DNA of 64,000 bases from Candidatus Gastranaerophilales bacterium (lineage in GTDB: Bacteria; Cyanobacteriota; Vampirovibrionia; Gastranaerophilales; Gastranaerophilaceae). Where the stretch lies: contig CALVBP010000002.1 in the NCBI GenBank assembly GCA_944325825.1, positions 1 to 64,000 on the forward strand. Reading direction: 5' to 3'. A program made the position numbers and the translations under genes. The notes beneath the pieces are model-generated. The model was given only the letters and a program-made list of their open reading frames with translations. It was not told the DNA's origin and did no database searches. Positions 56,295 through 64,000 of the stretch are shown here, piece after piece. Every line of letters starts with the position of its first letter. The first letter of the stretch is position 1.

Positions 56295-56326
56295 AAAAAA
56301 CACTCATCTTTTGATGGGTGTTTTTT
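56295..56326 (+). terminator. Second hairpin with T-run downstream of tRNA-Gly
   Basis: Arms 56295-56308 and 56313-56326 pair over 14 bases with one G-U, loop TTTT, ending in TTTTTT. It probably ended transcription of a gene formerly lying here; only the degraded frame at 56380 follows. Confidence 0.75.
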
Positions 56327-56379
56327 AAATTCTCAGTCATTTTCAAGCAGTATTCTACAGATATTCTAGCCGCCCTATT

Positions 56380-57059
56380 GTGGAGATTGATTTAGATAAG
56401 CTTAACAAAAAACAACTTGTATTACTCTCTTTCGGATTAATTCTGCTGCCTTTAGTTTCTCTTCCCGGAACATTTTTTGCAGGCGCATTTTTAATACTGA
56501 ATCTCATTAAAAATAAAATTACAAACCTGTAATATGTGCAATTCCACTCATATTATTTTTTATCTGGTATTATTTTATAGCTCTCCTGCCTTCAAGAGCT
56601 TCTCTTGATTTTTATTTCCCGAACTATTGGGAAGACGGTTTCATCGGGCTCTCATTAAAAAGTTTAATAGGGATAATGGATTTTCATCTTAAATACTTAT
56701 TTTATCCTAACTCTTTTACGCTGTTCGCTTTTATTCTTCTTATCTGGGGAATTTGTGCATACTGGAAAGATGGTTCAGAGCGGGGAAAATACATTTTAAC
56801 TACTCTTGCGCTAATTTTATCAGCTTCCGTCTTAAGGCAATACCCTTTGCTGGGAAGAGTTGCTCTCTATACAGCACCTATATTTATATTAATTATTGCT
56901 AAACCGCTGGATAATAAAGGCAAAAAATTCTGGCTTTATATGGTCAAAGATTATAGAAAAGACCCTGTGTTTCCTTACATTTTGAACCGGATTGACGGAC
57001 AAAAAGTGATTTGTAAGTATCAAGATAAAAATTCATATTTATTTTTAATCCGGAAATAA
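56380..57059 (+). pseudogene. Frameshifted, 5'-truncated membrane glycosyltransferase (PMT/ArnT-like remnant)
   Basis: Two overlapping frames together read like the C-terminal half of one polytopic protein. Frame one runs from a GTG at 56380 to a stop at 56530-56532 (hydrophobic LVLLSFGLILLPLVSLPG). The frame two bases over is open from about 56513 to 57059 (ILFFIWYYFIALLPSRASLD ... PLLGRVALYTAPIFILII). A single-base change in the A-rich stretch near 56505-56515 would join them. Full-length family members have an N-terminal half that is missing here. An annotator would otherwise call only 56676-57059. Confidence 0.7.
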
Positions 57060-57076
57060 TGTGATAAAATCAACTT

Positions 57077-57421
57077 ATGATTAATAAAGCAGTAGGAAAA
57101 TCCGGAGAAGAAATTGCTAAAAAATACCTTGAAAGAGAGGGTTACAAAATACTGGAAACTAATAAACGGTTTTCTAGATTCTGCGAAATTGATATTATCG
57201 CACTTGATAAAAAAACTCTTGTTTTCTGCGAGGTCAAGACCAGACGAACAGATGTCTGCGGAAGCCCTTTAGAAGCAATTACTAAAACAAAGTATACAAA
57301 TATTAAAAAAGGGATTTTCCTTTATTTACAGGAAAATCCTCAATATAAAAATTTTAGAATTGATGCTGTCGCAATTACCTTAAAACCTAATGTAACAATA
57401 AAACATTTAAAAAATATTTAA
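57077..57421 (+). CDS. yraN: YraN/UPF0102 family endonuclease-like protein
   Basis: A 114-residue protein with the family pattern G-x-S-G-E-E-I-A near residue 8, GYKILETNKRF near 23, CEIDIIALD near 38 and TLVFCEVKTRR near 48. That is the restriction-endonuclease-like E-x-K core. Cellular function is not settled for the family. Conserved length is about 115-125. Confidence 0.88.
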   Translation: MINKAVGKSGEEIAKKYLEREGYKILETNKRFSRFCEIDIIALDKKTLVFCEVKTRRTDVCGSPLEAITKTKYTNIKKGIFLYLQENPQYKNFRIDAVAITLKPNVTIKHLKNI

Positions 57422-57422
57422 A

Positions 57423-57668
57423 TTATTTCAATAAAGTAGAAACAAATCTGATTGAATCATCTGCTAATTCTCTAACAAAATCCTTAGCTATTTTAGAAAG
57501 AGGTCTGTTATCAATTTTATCAAAAATTGCGTAAATCGGATCGCCGCCATTGTTGAATCTCATCTGTCTGTCCTGCTTATTAAGATAGTACATATGAAAA
57601 TTCTCAGGAATTTCTAATGCGCCTGCCGGTTTTTTATTTCTTTCTATTGCGTCATAAGTTGCTGTCAT
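57423..57668 (-). CDS. Small orphan protein, 81 residues
   Basis: Unknown function. GAGAGAG precedes the ATG. The sequence is soluble and mixed in charge (MTATYDAIERNKKPAGALEI ...), with a C-terminal amphipathic helix. It is convergent with yraN by one base. Coding is supported by the ribosome-binding site and position but not by recognised homology. Confidence 0.55.
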   Translation of the reverse strand: MTATYDAIERNKKPAGALEIPENFHMYYLNKQDRQMRFNNGGDPIYAIFDKIDNRPLSKIAKDFVRELADDSIRFVSTLLK

Positions 57669-57770
57669 TTTTTGCTCTCTCTTAATTAAATAACTCTTAC
57701 ATATATATAAAGTATATATCTTTCAAAAAATTGCCCTTTTATTGCTGCTAATATTAAGAAATGTTAAGAA

Positions 57771-58112
57771 TTATTTGAATTTAAAGATAAAAAATACAGC
57801 CAGAACAATGAAAACAAAGCCTACAAGGTAATTCCAACGAAACTGTTCTTTTAAGTACCAGATAGAAAAGAAAGTAAATACCGTAAGCGTAATGACTTCC
57901 TGAATAGTTTTCAACTGAACTGCATTATAGCAATCATAACCGATTCTATTGGCAGGAACCTGAAAGCAGTATTCAAAAAAAGCGATTCCCCAGCTTGCAA
58001 ATATAACAATAAGAAGCGGCAGACTTCTAAATTTGAGGTGTCCATACCACGCAAAAGTCATAAATATATTTGATATTAATAATAAAATTATAGGTGCAAC
58101 ATGTCTTAGCAT
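57771..58112 (-). CDS. DUF486 / DMT-like small membrane protein
   Basis: A 113-residue protein with four hydrophobic helices. The family signature IFMTFAWYGHLK near residue 17 and YCFQVPANRIGY near 48 identify DUF486, a half-length drug/metabolite-transporter-like family probably acting as dimers. No substrate is known from sequence. Confidence 0.85.
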   Translation of the reverse strand: MLRHVAPIILLLISNIFMTFAWYGHLKFRSLPLLIVIFASWGIAFFEYCFQVPANRIGYDCYNAVQLKTIQEVITLTVFTFFSIWYLKEQFRWNYLVGFVFIVLAVFFIFKFK

Positions 58113-58152
58113 AAATAAATTCTAACACAAAGGGGGTAAATAGGGGAATCTC

Positions 58153-58182
58153 GTGAATAGTGAGTCGTGAATCGGGGATTAA
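58153..58182 (+). repeat. Third copy of the GTGANTY heptamer tract
   Basis: Reads as tandem heptamers GTGAATA, GTGAGTC, GTGAATC, GGGGATT then AA. It is one heptamer shorter than the tracts bounding the four-helix-bundle gene, in the same orientation as the left one. Confidence 0.65.
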
Positions 58183-58281
58183 GCGATTGAGTAACTAAGT
58201 GATTAAAGTCTTATTACAGGAGAGAGAGGTCAGGCATTTTTCTGCCAAAAAATGCAGCAGTGCGTGTTTTCTTTTTCTTTA

Positions 58282-58330
58282 TGTCCTTTTCTTTTTCTTT
58301 GCCTCGCAAGTAAAGAAAAAGAAGAGGACA
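58282..58330. repeat. 19-bp purine/pyrimidine hairpin with CTCGCAAG loop
   Basis: Arms 58282-58300 and 58312-58330 pair over 19 bases with one G-T; the 11-base loop is GCCTCGCAAGT. It shares stem composition and the TCGCAA loop core with 1-45. Confidence 0.75.
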
Positions 58331-58341
58331 AATCAAAATCC

Positions 58342-58375
58342 AATTATTAAAATTTCCTTAACTTTTTTAATAATT
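58342..58375. promoter_or_regulatory. 11-bp perfect inverted repeat in the groES promoter region
   Basis: AATTATTAAAA (58342-58352) and TTTTAATAATT (58365-58375) flank 12 bases about 50 bases before groES. It could be a repressor site or just an AT-rich hairpin. It does not match CIRCE. Confidence 0.35.
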
Positions 58376-58425
58376 TTAAAAATCTATTATATAAATATAA
58401 TTGTAGAAAATAGGAGGATTATATT

Positions 58426-58713
58426 ATGGCATTAAAACCACTACAAGACAGAATTGTTATTAAAGTTATTGAAGATACAGAACAAACTTCAGGCGGAATA
58501 TTTATTCCTGACAGTGCAAAAGAAAAACCTCAAAAAGGTGAAGTAGTTGCAGTTGGCGAAGGAAAAATCGGTGAAAACGGCGAAAGAGAACCTATGGATG
58601 TTAAAGTAGGGGATGTTATCCTTTACGCTAAATACGCAGGTACAGATATTAAAATGGATGGTGTAGAATATAAGATTCTTTCTATTAAAGACGCTTTAGC
58701 AATTGTTGAATAA
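58426..58713 (+). CDS. groES: Co-chaperonin GroES
   Basis: A 95-residue beta-barrel subunit of the heptameric lid of GroEL. The mobile loop [20 protein letters not shown] and the [18 protein letters not shown] segment are typical, and length is standard. GGAGG precedes the ATG. It is normally followed directly by groEL; here a four-helix-bundle gene in inverted repeats separates them by 483 bp. Confidence 0.96.
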   Translation: MALKPLQDRIVIKVIEDTEQTSGGIFIPDSAKEKPQKGEVVAVGEGKIGENGEREPMDVKVGDVILYAKYAGTDIKMDGVEYKILSIKDALAIVE

Positions 58714-58717
58714 AAGC

Positions 58718-58754
58718 GTGAATTGTGATTTGTGAGTCGTGAATCGTGATTTAA
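58718..58754 (+). repeat. Left inverted repeat of the S23/IVP cassette
   Basis: A 37-base repeat made of about five GTGANTY heptamers ending in TTTAA. It matches the reverse complement of 59124-59160 at 32 of 37 positions. It starts 5 bases after the groES stop. Confidence 0.85.
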
Positions 58755-58764
58755 AAGAGGTTAT

Positions 58765-59123
58765 ATGAACCATAAGGACTTAGATGTTTGGAAACAATCT
58801 ATATCTCTTGTAACAAATGTCTACACAGAAACAAAAAAATTCCCAGATGAGGAAAAGTACTGCATAGTTAATCAAATACGCAGAGCAGCTATTTCTATTC
58901 CTTCTAACATAGCTGAGGGATGTGCAAGATTTTCAGATAAAGAAGTTCTAAGATTCCTTGATATTGCAAGCGGTTCACTTGCAGAACTAGAGACACAGCT
59001 TATAATATCAGAACAACTCGGGTATATTGAACCCAAATCCTTAATGGAACAAATTAAAACTATTGGACAAATGTTATCAGGTCTAAAACGTCATTTAAGG
59101 CAGAAATCAGACTTTATTGATAA

Positions 59124-59127
<4 letters not shown>
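58765..59127 (+). CDS. Four-helix-bundle protein, 23S rRNA intervening-sequence (S23/IVP) family
   Basis: A 120-residue helical protein. Family marks are DLDVWKQSISLVTNVY at the N-terminus, IVNQIRRAAISIPSNIAEGC near 36 and FLDIASGSLAELETQL near 67. These proteins are encoded within 23S rRNA intervening sequences in some bacteria and resemble the Avd accessory protein of diversity-generating retroelements; no reverse transcriptase or variable repeat is near. AAGAGG precedes the ATG just inside the left repeat. Its stop codon lies within the right repeat. Confidence 0.88.
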
Positions 59128-60840
<1,713 letters not shown>

Positions 60841-60843
<3 letters not shown>

Positions 60844-60877
60844 AAATCATACGCAATTAGTTTTGCGTTGATTTTTA
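60841..60877 (+). terminator. Hairpin starting at the groEL stop codon
   Basis: TAAAAATCATACGCAA pairs with TTGCGTTGATTTTTA, with one bulged base and loop TTAG. The 3' arm supplies a TTTTTA tail. It is likely the first terminator of the groE operon. Confidence 0.6.
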
Positions 60878-60899
60878 CGAATGACCCGATAGTGTGCAA

Positions 60900-60935
60900 A
60901 TCAAAGGCTGAAACACTTCTGTTTCAGCCTTTGAT
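60900..60935. terminator. Perfect 16-bp hairpin downstream of groEL
   Basis: Arms 60900-60915 and 60920-60935 are perfectly complementary with a 4-base loop. There is no T-run after it on the plus strand, so it may be a processing or structural element rather than an intrinsic terminator. Confidence 0.6.
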
Positions 60936-61123
60936 GTAGCCGTTCTGCGCCGCCGTGCGACGTAAGTCGCTCAGGCGGAATGGCATGATGTAGAACGCGG
61001 CAGCCGGTGTGAAGCGCCGGAGTCGTGTTGCGAAAGCAATACGAGCAGGGTGCGGAACACTACGACTGCGACGTAGGAATCTTTGATTCCACAGGAGCAG
61101 TGCTACGCACGTAAATTTTTTGG
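60936..61123 (+). ncRNA. Candidate structured RNA: GC-rich island with GNRA-type tetraloops
   Basis: G+C is about 58% over 60961-61080 by hand count, well above the surroundings. Nested stems: GTTCT/AGAAC (60942-60946 with 60992-60996), CCGCC/GGCGG (60950-60954 with 60974-60978) and GCGAC/GTCGC closing loop GTAA (60957-60970). A 9-bp stem at 61023-61031/61036-61044 closes loop GAAA. A short GGAATC/GATTCC hairpin follows. There is no open frame with a ribosome-binding site. It sits between two strong hairpins. Strand and function are unproven. Confidence 0.4.
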
Positions 61124-61153
61124 CGGGAGGCAGAAAATATTTTCTGCCTCCCG
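61124..61153. terminator. Perfect 15-bp palindromic terminator
   Basis: 61124-61138 and 61139-61153 are perfect reverse complements (GC-rich outer part CGGGAGGCAG), followed by TTTTATA on the plus strand and preceded by an A-rich/T-rich stretch on the other. It can end both the plus-strand groE-region transcript and the small minus-strand gene. Confidence 0.8.
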
Positions 61154-61160
61154 TTTTATA

Positions 61161-61331
61161 TTAGAACTTGTCTGTTAACAAATTTAACGCTTTACGCTGT
61201 TTTTCGGATAAAACTTCCAGCATTACGTAAAAGTCGGATAATCCTTTGTTTTGCGCAGCAGCAGATATTATATTAAGCAGGCACATATTTTCTGTAAGTA
61301 TTTTTTCAATTTCAATTAATCTATTATCCAT
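61161..61331 (-). CDS. Small helical protein, 56 residues
   Basis: Reads MDNRLIEIEKILTENMCLLN and continues with ISAAAQNKGLSDF and VLSEKQRKALNLLTDKF. It is amphipathic and predicted all-helical. It is divergent from the XRE regulator gene with a 64-bp shared promoter gap, and it ends at a strong terminator. The ribosome-binding site (GGAAGT) is weak. It may be a partner of the neighbouring regulator; this is positional inference. Confidence 0.5.
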   Translation of the reverse strand: MDNRLIEIEKILTENMCLLNIISAAAQNKGLSDFYVMLEVLSEKQRKALNLLTDKF

Positions 61332-61395
61332 CTGTACTTCCGATTTTGTCCGTGTGACGGTTTGTTACTAAATCATTATAACAGACAATGATTTT

Positions 61396-61608
61396 ATGGA
61401 CAAGGAATTATTAGTTAAACTTGCAAAAAGAATTAAAGAACTTAGAAAAGCCCATCATTATACACAAGATGAATTATCTTTTCGTGCAAATATTCCGCGT
61501 TCTACTTTAGGTAATATTGAATTAGCACAAAATGATGTTGTACTCACTAAAGTTAACAAAATTGCCGGTGCTTTTGATATGACATTATCAGAATTTTTAG
61601 ATTTTTAA
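61396..61608 (+). CDS. XRE-family HTH DNA-binding protein
   Basis: A 70-residue single-domain regulator. The HTH_3 fold covers nearly the whole protein: LAKRIKELRKAHHYTQDELS, ANIPRSTLGNIELAQ and ALKVNKIAGAFDMTLSEFLDF-like C-terminal helices. It probably controls itself and the divergent small gene. It has a weak ribosome-binding site. Confidence 0.85.
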   Translation: MDKELLVKLAKRIKELRKAHHYTQDELSFRANIPRSTLGNIELAQNDVVLTKVNKIAGAFDMTLSEFLDF

Positions 61609-61721
61609 AGCAGATTATAATCAACGGCTTAATATTTATTCACAAATAAAGCAATTTTTCCAAATAAATTGTGTTTATATAAATGTAAAGTGTAGGTCTT
61701 AGATAAAGTAGGTGTTTTAAT

Positions 61722-61784
61722 ATGGTTAAACCCATATTCCTGAAATACAGCCGGGAACATTTTCCTGCTGTAAAAAAGATTTAA
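61722..61784 (+). CDS. 20-codon leader ORF, or frameshifted N-terminus of the next gene
   Basis: ATG at 61722 with an AGTAGGTG ribosome-binding site encodes MVKPIFLKYSREHFPAVKKI and a stop. The following long frame (61790) is in another frame, has no ribosome-binding site and no ATG, and is open back to 61730. Either this is a short upstream ORF or a one-base frameshift has separated the gene from its real start. Confidence 0.4.
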   Translation: MVKPIFLKYSREHFPAVKKI

Positions 61785-61789
61785 ATAGT

Positions 61790-62749
61790 GTGGTTAAAAA
61801 TATAGATACTATTAACTCTGTTTTTCAAAGAGATAATACAAGGGTTAATATACAGAAACCCATTTCTATATTTACCCCTGCGCCTGCATATACTTACGGA
61901 AGTCAGGCTATAATTAAGCAGGGTAAGCTTATTGATAAAGAAGCTGAAAGAAAAACAAAAGAAAGAAACAAAATTCTATCTAACGCAGTTTTAGAAACTG
62001 TTCCAGTCTTTGGCAAAACACCGGAGATTACTGAGAGAGTAAAAAGTAAAGATTACCCCGGTGCAACAATTGTTGCATCTCAGCTTGCGTTGGATTTCCC
62101 AAACCTCATTGATGATGCAGTTGATGCGGTTGACCAGCTGGATAAAACTATTAAGACAAAAATATGCGGAGACGGATACAAATATATGTATAAAAAAGCT
62201 TATGACTTTAAAAAAGCGCAACATCCCTTCTCGTATTTCAGAGGAACTCTTTTGCAAGACTATGTCAATCCATTCTCCTCAAAATGTCCTAGTCCGAAAC
62301 TAGGGGAATGGCTGTTGGACAAGGATATAACCGTATGGGATACAAAGCTTGGGAAACAATTCGGAAAAGTATTCAAAATTAAGGAATCAAAAATCAGAAC
62401 AAGTATAAAAGATACTAGGTCAACAGATTATAATAAAGTAAATGTTCGAGCTAGAGTTTTTGACTCTCCGAGCAAATTGGGTAAATTTACAGCCAGAGCA
62501 ATGACAAGGACTCCAGTTATAGGATTAGCTGTATCAGCAGCTATTGAGACCTGTCAGGTAGTAAATGCCATAAAGAATGGAGAGAAACCGGATAAAGCTA
62601 TTGTAAAAGGAGCTTTAAGGTTTACATCCGGTACTGCTATAACCGCAATTTGCGGAACTGTTGGTTCTTTCTTTGGGCCTGTCGGCTCGCTTATCGGCTT
62701 GGGAATTGGCGCAGGTTTGAGTTATCTGGTCTCTAAAGCTATTAAGTAG
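61790..62749 (+). CDS. Orphan protein with glycine-rich hydrophobic C-terminus
   Basis: A 319-residue protein of unknown function. The N-terminal half is basic and soluble. The last 60 residues form glycine-rich hydrophobic segments (TAITAICGTVGSFFGPVG and SLIGLGIGAGLSYLVSKAIK), a pattern seen in pore-forming or membrane-inserting toxins and in some effectors; this is suggestive only. The only start in this frame is GTG at 61790 without a good ribosome-binding site; see the leader ORF at 61722. It is convergent with the tagged orphan at 62742. Confidence 0.6.
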   Translation: MVKNIDTINSVFQRDNTRVNIQKPISIFTPAPAYTYGSQAIIKQGKLIDKEAERKTKERNKILSNAVLETVPVFGKTPEITERVKSKDYPGATIVASQLALDFPNLIDDAVDAVDQLDKTIKTKICGDGYKYMYKKAYDFKKAQHPFSYFRGTLLQDYVNPFSSKCPSPKLGEWLLDKDITVWDTKLGKQFGKVFKIKESKIRTSIKDTRSTDYNKVNVRARVFDSPSKLGKFTARAMTRTPVIGLAVSAAIETCQVVNAIKNGEKPDKAIVKGALRFTSGTAITAICGTVGSFFGPVGSLIGLGIGAGLSYLVSKAIK

Positions 62750-63071
62750 ACTTTTTACCTTTTTTCTGCTGCTTTCGTAACTCTTGGCGCTCCATTTTTG
62801 CATCTTTCTTTAAAACTGATAATACATGTTGAAACCCTTCATCCATTTTCCCACCCAATAGTTCTTTTATAGCCCTGATGGTATCTAGTCCGTCCTCTGC
62901 TGAAATTTTCTTAAAAAATACATCATAGCTCAATCGTGTTAACAAATTATCACTTACATTCTGGATATATTTTATGTCATTTTTAGCATCCTTAACATAC
63001 TTTTCAATAACAGCCTGAAAAGAGGTCTGGTTATTATTTTTATTATAACTTGCGATAGGGTTGATATACAT
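62742..63071 (-). CDS. Small orphan with M-Y-I-N ... S-F-Q tag
   Basis: A 109-residue soluble, mostly helical, Lys-rich protein. AAGGAGT precedes the ATG; an upstream in-frame start lacks such a site. The N-terminus MYINPIASYNKNNNQTSFQA fits the shared tag (F18-Q19). The C-terminus is strongly basic (RKQQKKGKKST). It overlaps the 61790 gene by 8 bases tail to tail. Confidence 0.65.
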   Translation of the reverse strand: MYINPIASYNKNNNQTSFQAVIEKYVKDAKNDIKYIQNVSDNLLTRLSYDVFFKKISAEDGLDTIRAIKELLGGKMDEGFQHVLSVLKKDAKMERQELRKQQKKGKKST

Positions 63072-63168
63072 AAATACTCCTTGTAGAATATTTTTAACAT
63101 AAAAGAGACTTAATAACAATATTACATAATAACCCCCAAAAACCTAATCAAGATATAACATAAAACCA

Positions 63169-64000
63169 TTATACCAACTCATCGTAAATACGGTTATATT
63201 TTTCCAAAATCTTAAATTTCCAACTTGAATCGTAGTTCATACAATTCTTAATTAAGAGATTCCAGCTCGCCGGATTGTTTTGGTAAATATTCATTGCCTT
63301 TAAAACGGGCGCTAAAAATACTTCATTAGAATCTTCTTCGCAAAGAAGTGTTGTTTTTGTTTTAAACCCGCAGCCATTTGTAATATCGTCAAAAATATCA
63401 GAAATTGTATCATTAAGAATCCCGCTCCGTGCAGCTATCGGAACACATCCATAATGCATTGCAATAAAATGTTCTGTATCATTAGTATTTGCTCTTCTGG
63501 GCAGAAGAATCATATCTGAGCCGGCAAAAAATTTCCCTGCATTAATTTCACCGTCTATAAAAACCCACCTTCCGTTCAAATACTTATTCCCGCCTAAAAA
63601 ATTAAGCCAGGATTGAATAAATTTATTTTTTAAACCGTCTTTAACACAAATAATTACCTGAATATTTTTGTGGAGTTCAAAAAGTTTAAGAATTGTATTA
63701 AATAAAATATCCACTCCGTTTGCAAAAACTTCATTTCCGGGATTCGCAAAAAAGAGCGGTGATTCATAAAATGTATCCAGATTCCCGACAATTTTAACTT
63801 CCGGACTTTTAAAAAGTGCAGGATCGGTAAAATTTGTTTTGATTTTATCAATACTTAGTTCCCTTAAAAGTGATGATTTATTTTTCTTTCTCATTTCACG
63901 GAAATTATTTAAGTCAAAATCATAGTAAAGTTTTTCCGGACTTATAACCGTTCCGAATGAGATATAAGTACTCTTATCCCTGGTCTTTAATATTTGTTTG
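63169..64000 (-). CDS. Glycogen/starch synthase-like glycosyltransferase, C-terminal part (cut by window edge)
   Basis: The frame is open to the right edge of the window, so the true start lies beyond 64000; an internal ATG at 63894 is not the start. About 277 residues are visible. They show a GT5-type C-terminal Rossmann domain: SDMILLPRRANTNDTEHFIA, HYGCVPIAARSGILNDTISD and the C-terminal YDSSWKFKILEKYNRIYDEL. GT5 enzymes extend alpha-1,4-glucan from ADP- or UDP-glucose. The usual KTGGL N-terminal motif cannot be checked here. Confidence 0.75.
   Translation of the reverse strand, partial: KQILKTRDKSTYISFGTVISPEKLYYDFDLNNFREMRKKNKSSLLRELSIDKIKTNFTDPALFKSPEVKIVGNLDTFYESPLFFANPGNEVFANGVDILFNTILKLFELHKNIQVIICVKDGLKNKFIQSWLNFLGGNKYLNGRWVFIDGEINAGKFFAGSDMILLPRRANTNDTEHFIAMHYGCVPIAARSGILNDTISDIFDDITNGCGFKTKTTLLCEEDSNEVFLAPVLKAMNIYQNNPASWNLLIKNCMNYDSSWKFKILEKYNRIYDELV

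Larger units (their letters stand above)
58113..58425. other. 313-bp region upstream of groES: repeats, hairpins, operator-like inverted repeat
   Basis: From left to right: GGGGGTAAATAGGGG (about 58132-58146), a GTGANTY heptamer tract (58153-58182), a small hairpin (58234-58255), the purine/pyrimidine hairpin (58282-58330), an 11-bp inverted repeat (58342-58375), an AT-rich TATATAA stretch and the GGAGG of groES. No CIRCE element is found. A short open frame in this region is repeat-derived. Confidence 0.55.

Noticed and set aside
58320-58425. CIRCE (HrcA) operator before groES
   Set aside because: I looked for the TTAGCACTC/GAGTGCTAA pair and did not find it; only an AT-rich inverted repeat is present.
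58199-58435. 78-codon frame overlapping the groES start
   Set aside because: It lies over the hairpin repeat, encodes Phe/Lys runs, and overlaps the groES ribosome-binding site and start.

Overview
The window is an AT-rich bacterial chromosome segment. It is densely packed with core metabolism and cell-envelope genes, and carries one accessory stretch at about 41-46 kb. No rRNA operon, CRISPR array, phage or full insertion sequence is visible. The best lineage guess is a non-photosynthetic relative of cyanobacteria (Melainabacteria/Vampirovibrionia, possibly gut Gastranaerophilales). This is inference. It rests on an 11-subunit complex I without nuoEFG, diaminopimelate synthesis through DapL, a SpoIID homologue in a genome showing no other sporulation gene here, and many small orphan proteins sharing an unusual N-terminus (M-x-I-N/Q ... 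x-F-K/R/Q).

Layout. 1-0.26 kb: inverted repeats. 0.26-10.4 kb: sua5-like gene facing a single nuoABCDHIJKLMN operon on the minus strand. 10.5-18.3 kb: TPR lipid/envelope-type secreted protein, small orphan, ftsI-murE-nagA, a zinc alcohol dehydrogenase, spoIID. 18.4-23 kb: alaS-mnmG operon. 23-26.8 kb: formyltransferase, a MITE-like element, an endonuclease IV-like protein, ribD, an EF-hand protein. 26.8-29.9 kb: rpmH and the four-gene 2-oxoacid:ferredoxin oxidoreductase korABCD. 29.9-37.9 kb (minus): pxpA-yvcK-panB-panC-orphan and dapA-secD-secF. 38-41.2 kb: response regulator, histidine kinase and lipA in one operon. 41.4-46.7 kb: accessory orphans, including a zincin-like protein and two degenerate M16-like proteins under matching promoters. 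46.8-49 kb: two convergent HD-GYP proteins, one degenerate and one intact. 49.3-56 kb: TPR-glycosyltransferase, proC, a lone ABC permease, GT4, dapL. 56.1-57.4 kb: tRNA-Gly, a decayed membrane glycosyltransferase and yraN. 58.1-61.3 kb: groES and groEL separated by a four-helix-bundle (S23/IVP-type) gene lying between long inverted repeats, followed by a GC-rich structured intergenic island. 61.4-64 kb: XRE regulator, orphans with hydrophobic tails, and the 3' part of a glycogen-synthase-like gene.

How the genes fit together. Complex I lacks the NADH-oxidising module, and a ferredoxin-reducing 2-oxoacid oxidoreductase lies about 17 kb away. This suggests, as inference, that reduced ferredoxin feeds the proton pump. 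dapA, dapL and a DNPR-motif murE form a coherent meso-DAP peptidoglycan route, with ftsI as the cross-linking transpeptidase.

Strongest candidates for something undescribed: (1) the inverted-repeat-bounded S23/IVP cassette between groES and groEL, (2) the shared N-terminal tag on otherwise unrelated proteins together with closely matching promoters, and (3) the GC-rich, GNRA-tetraloop-bearing island downstream of groEL.
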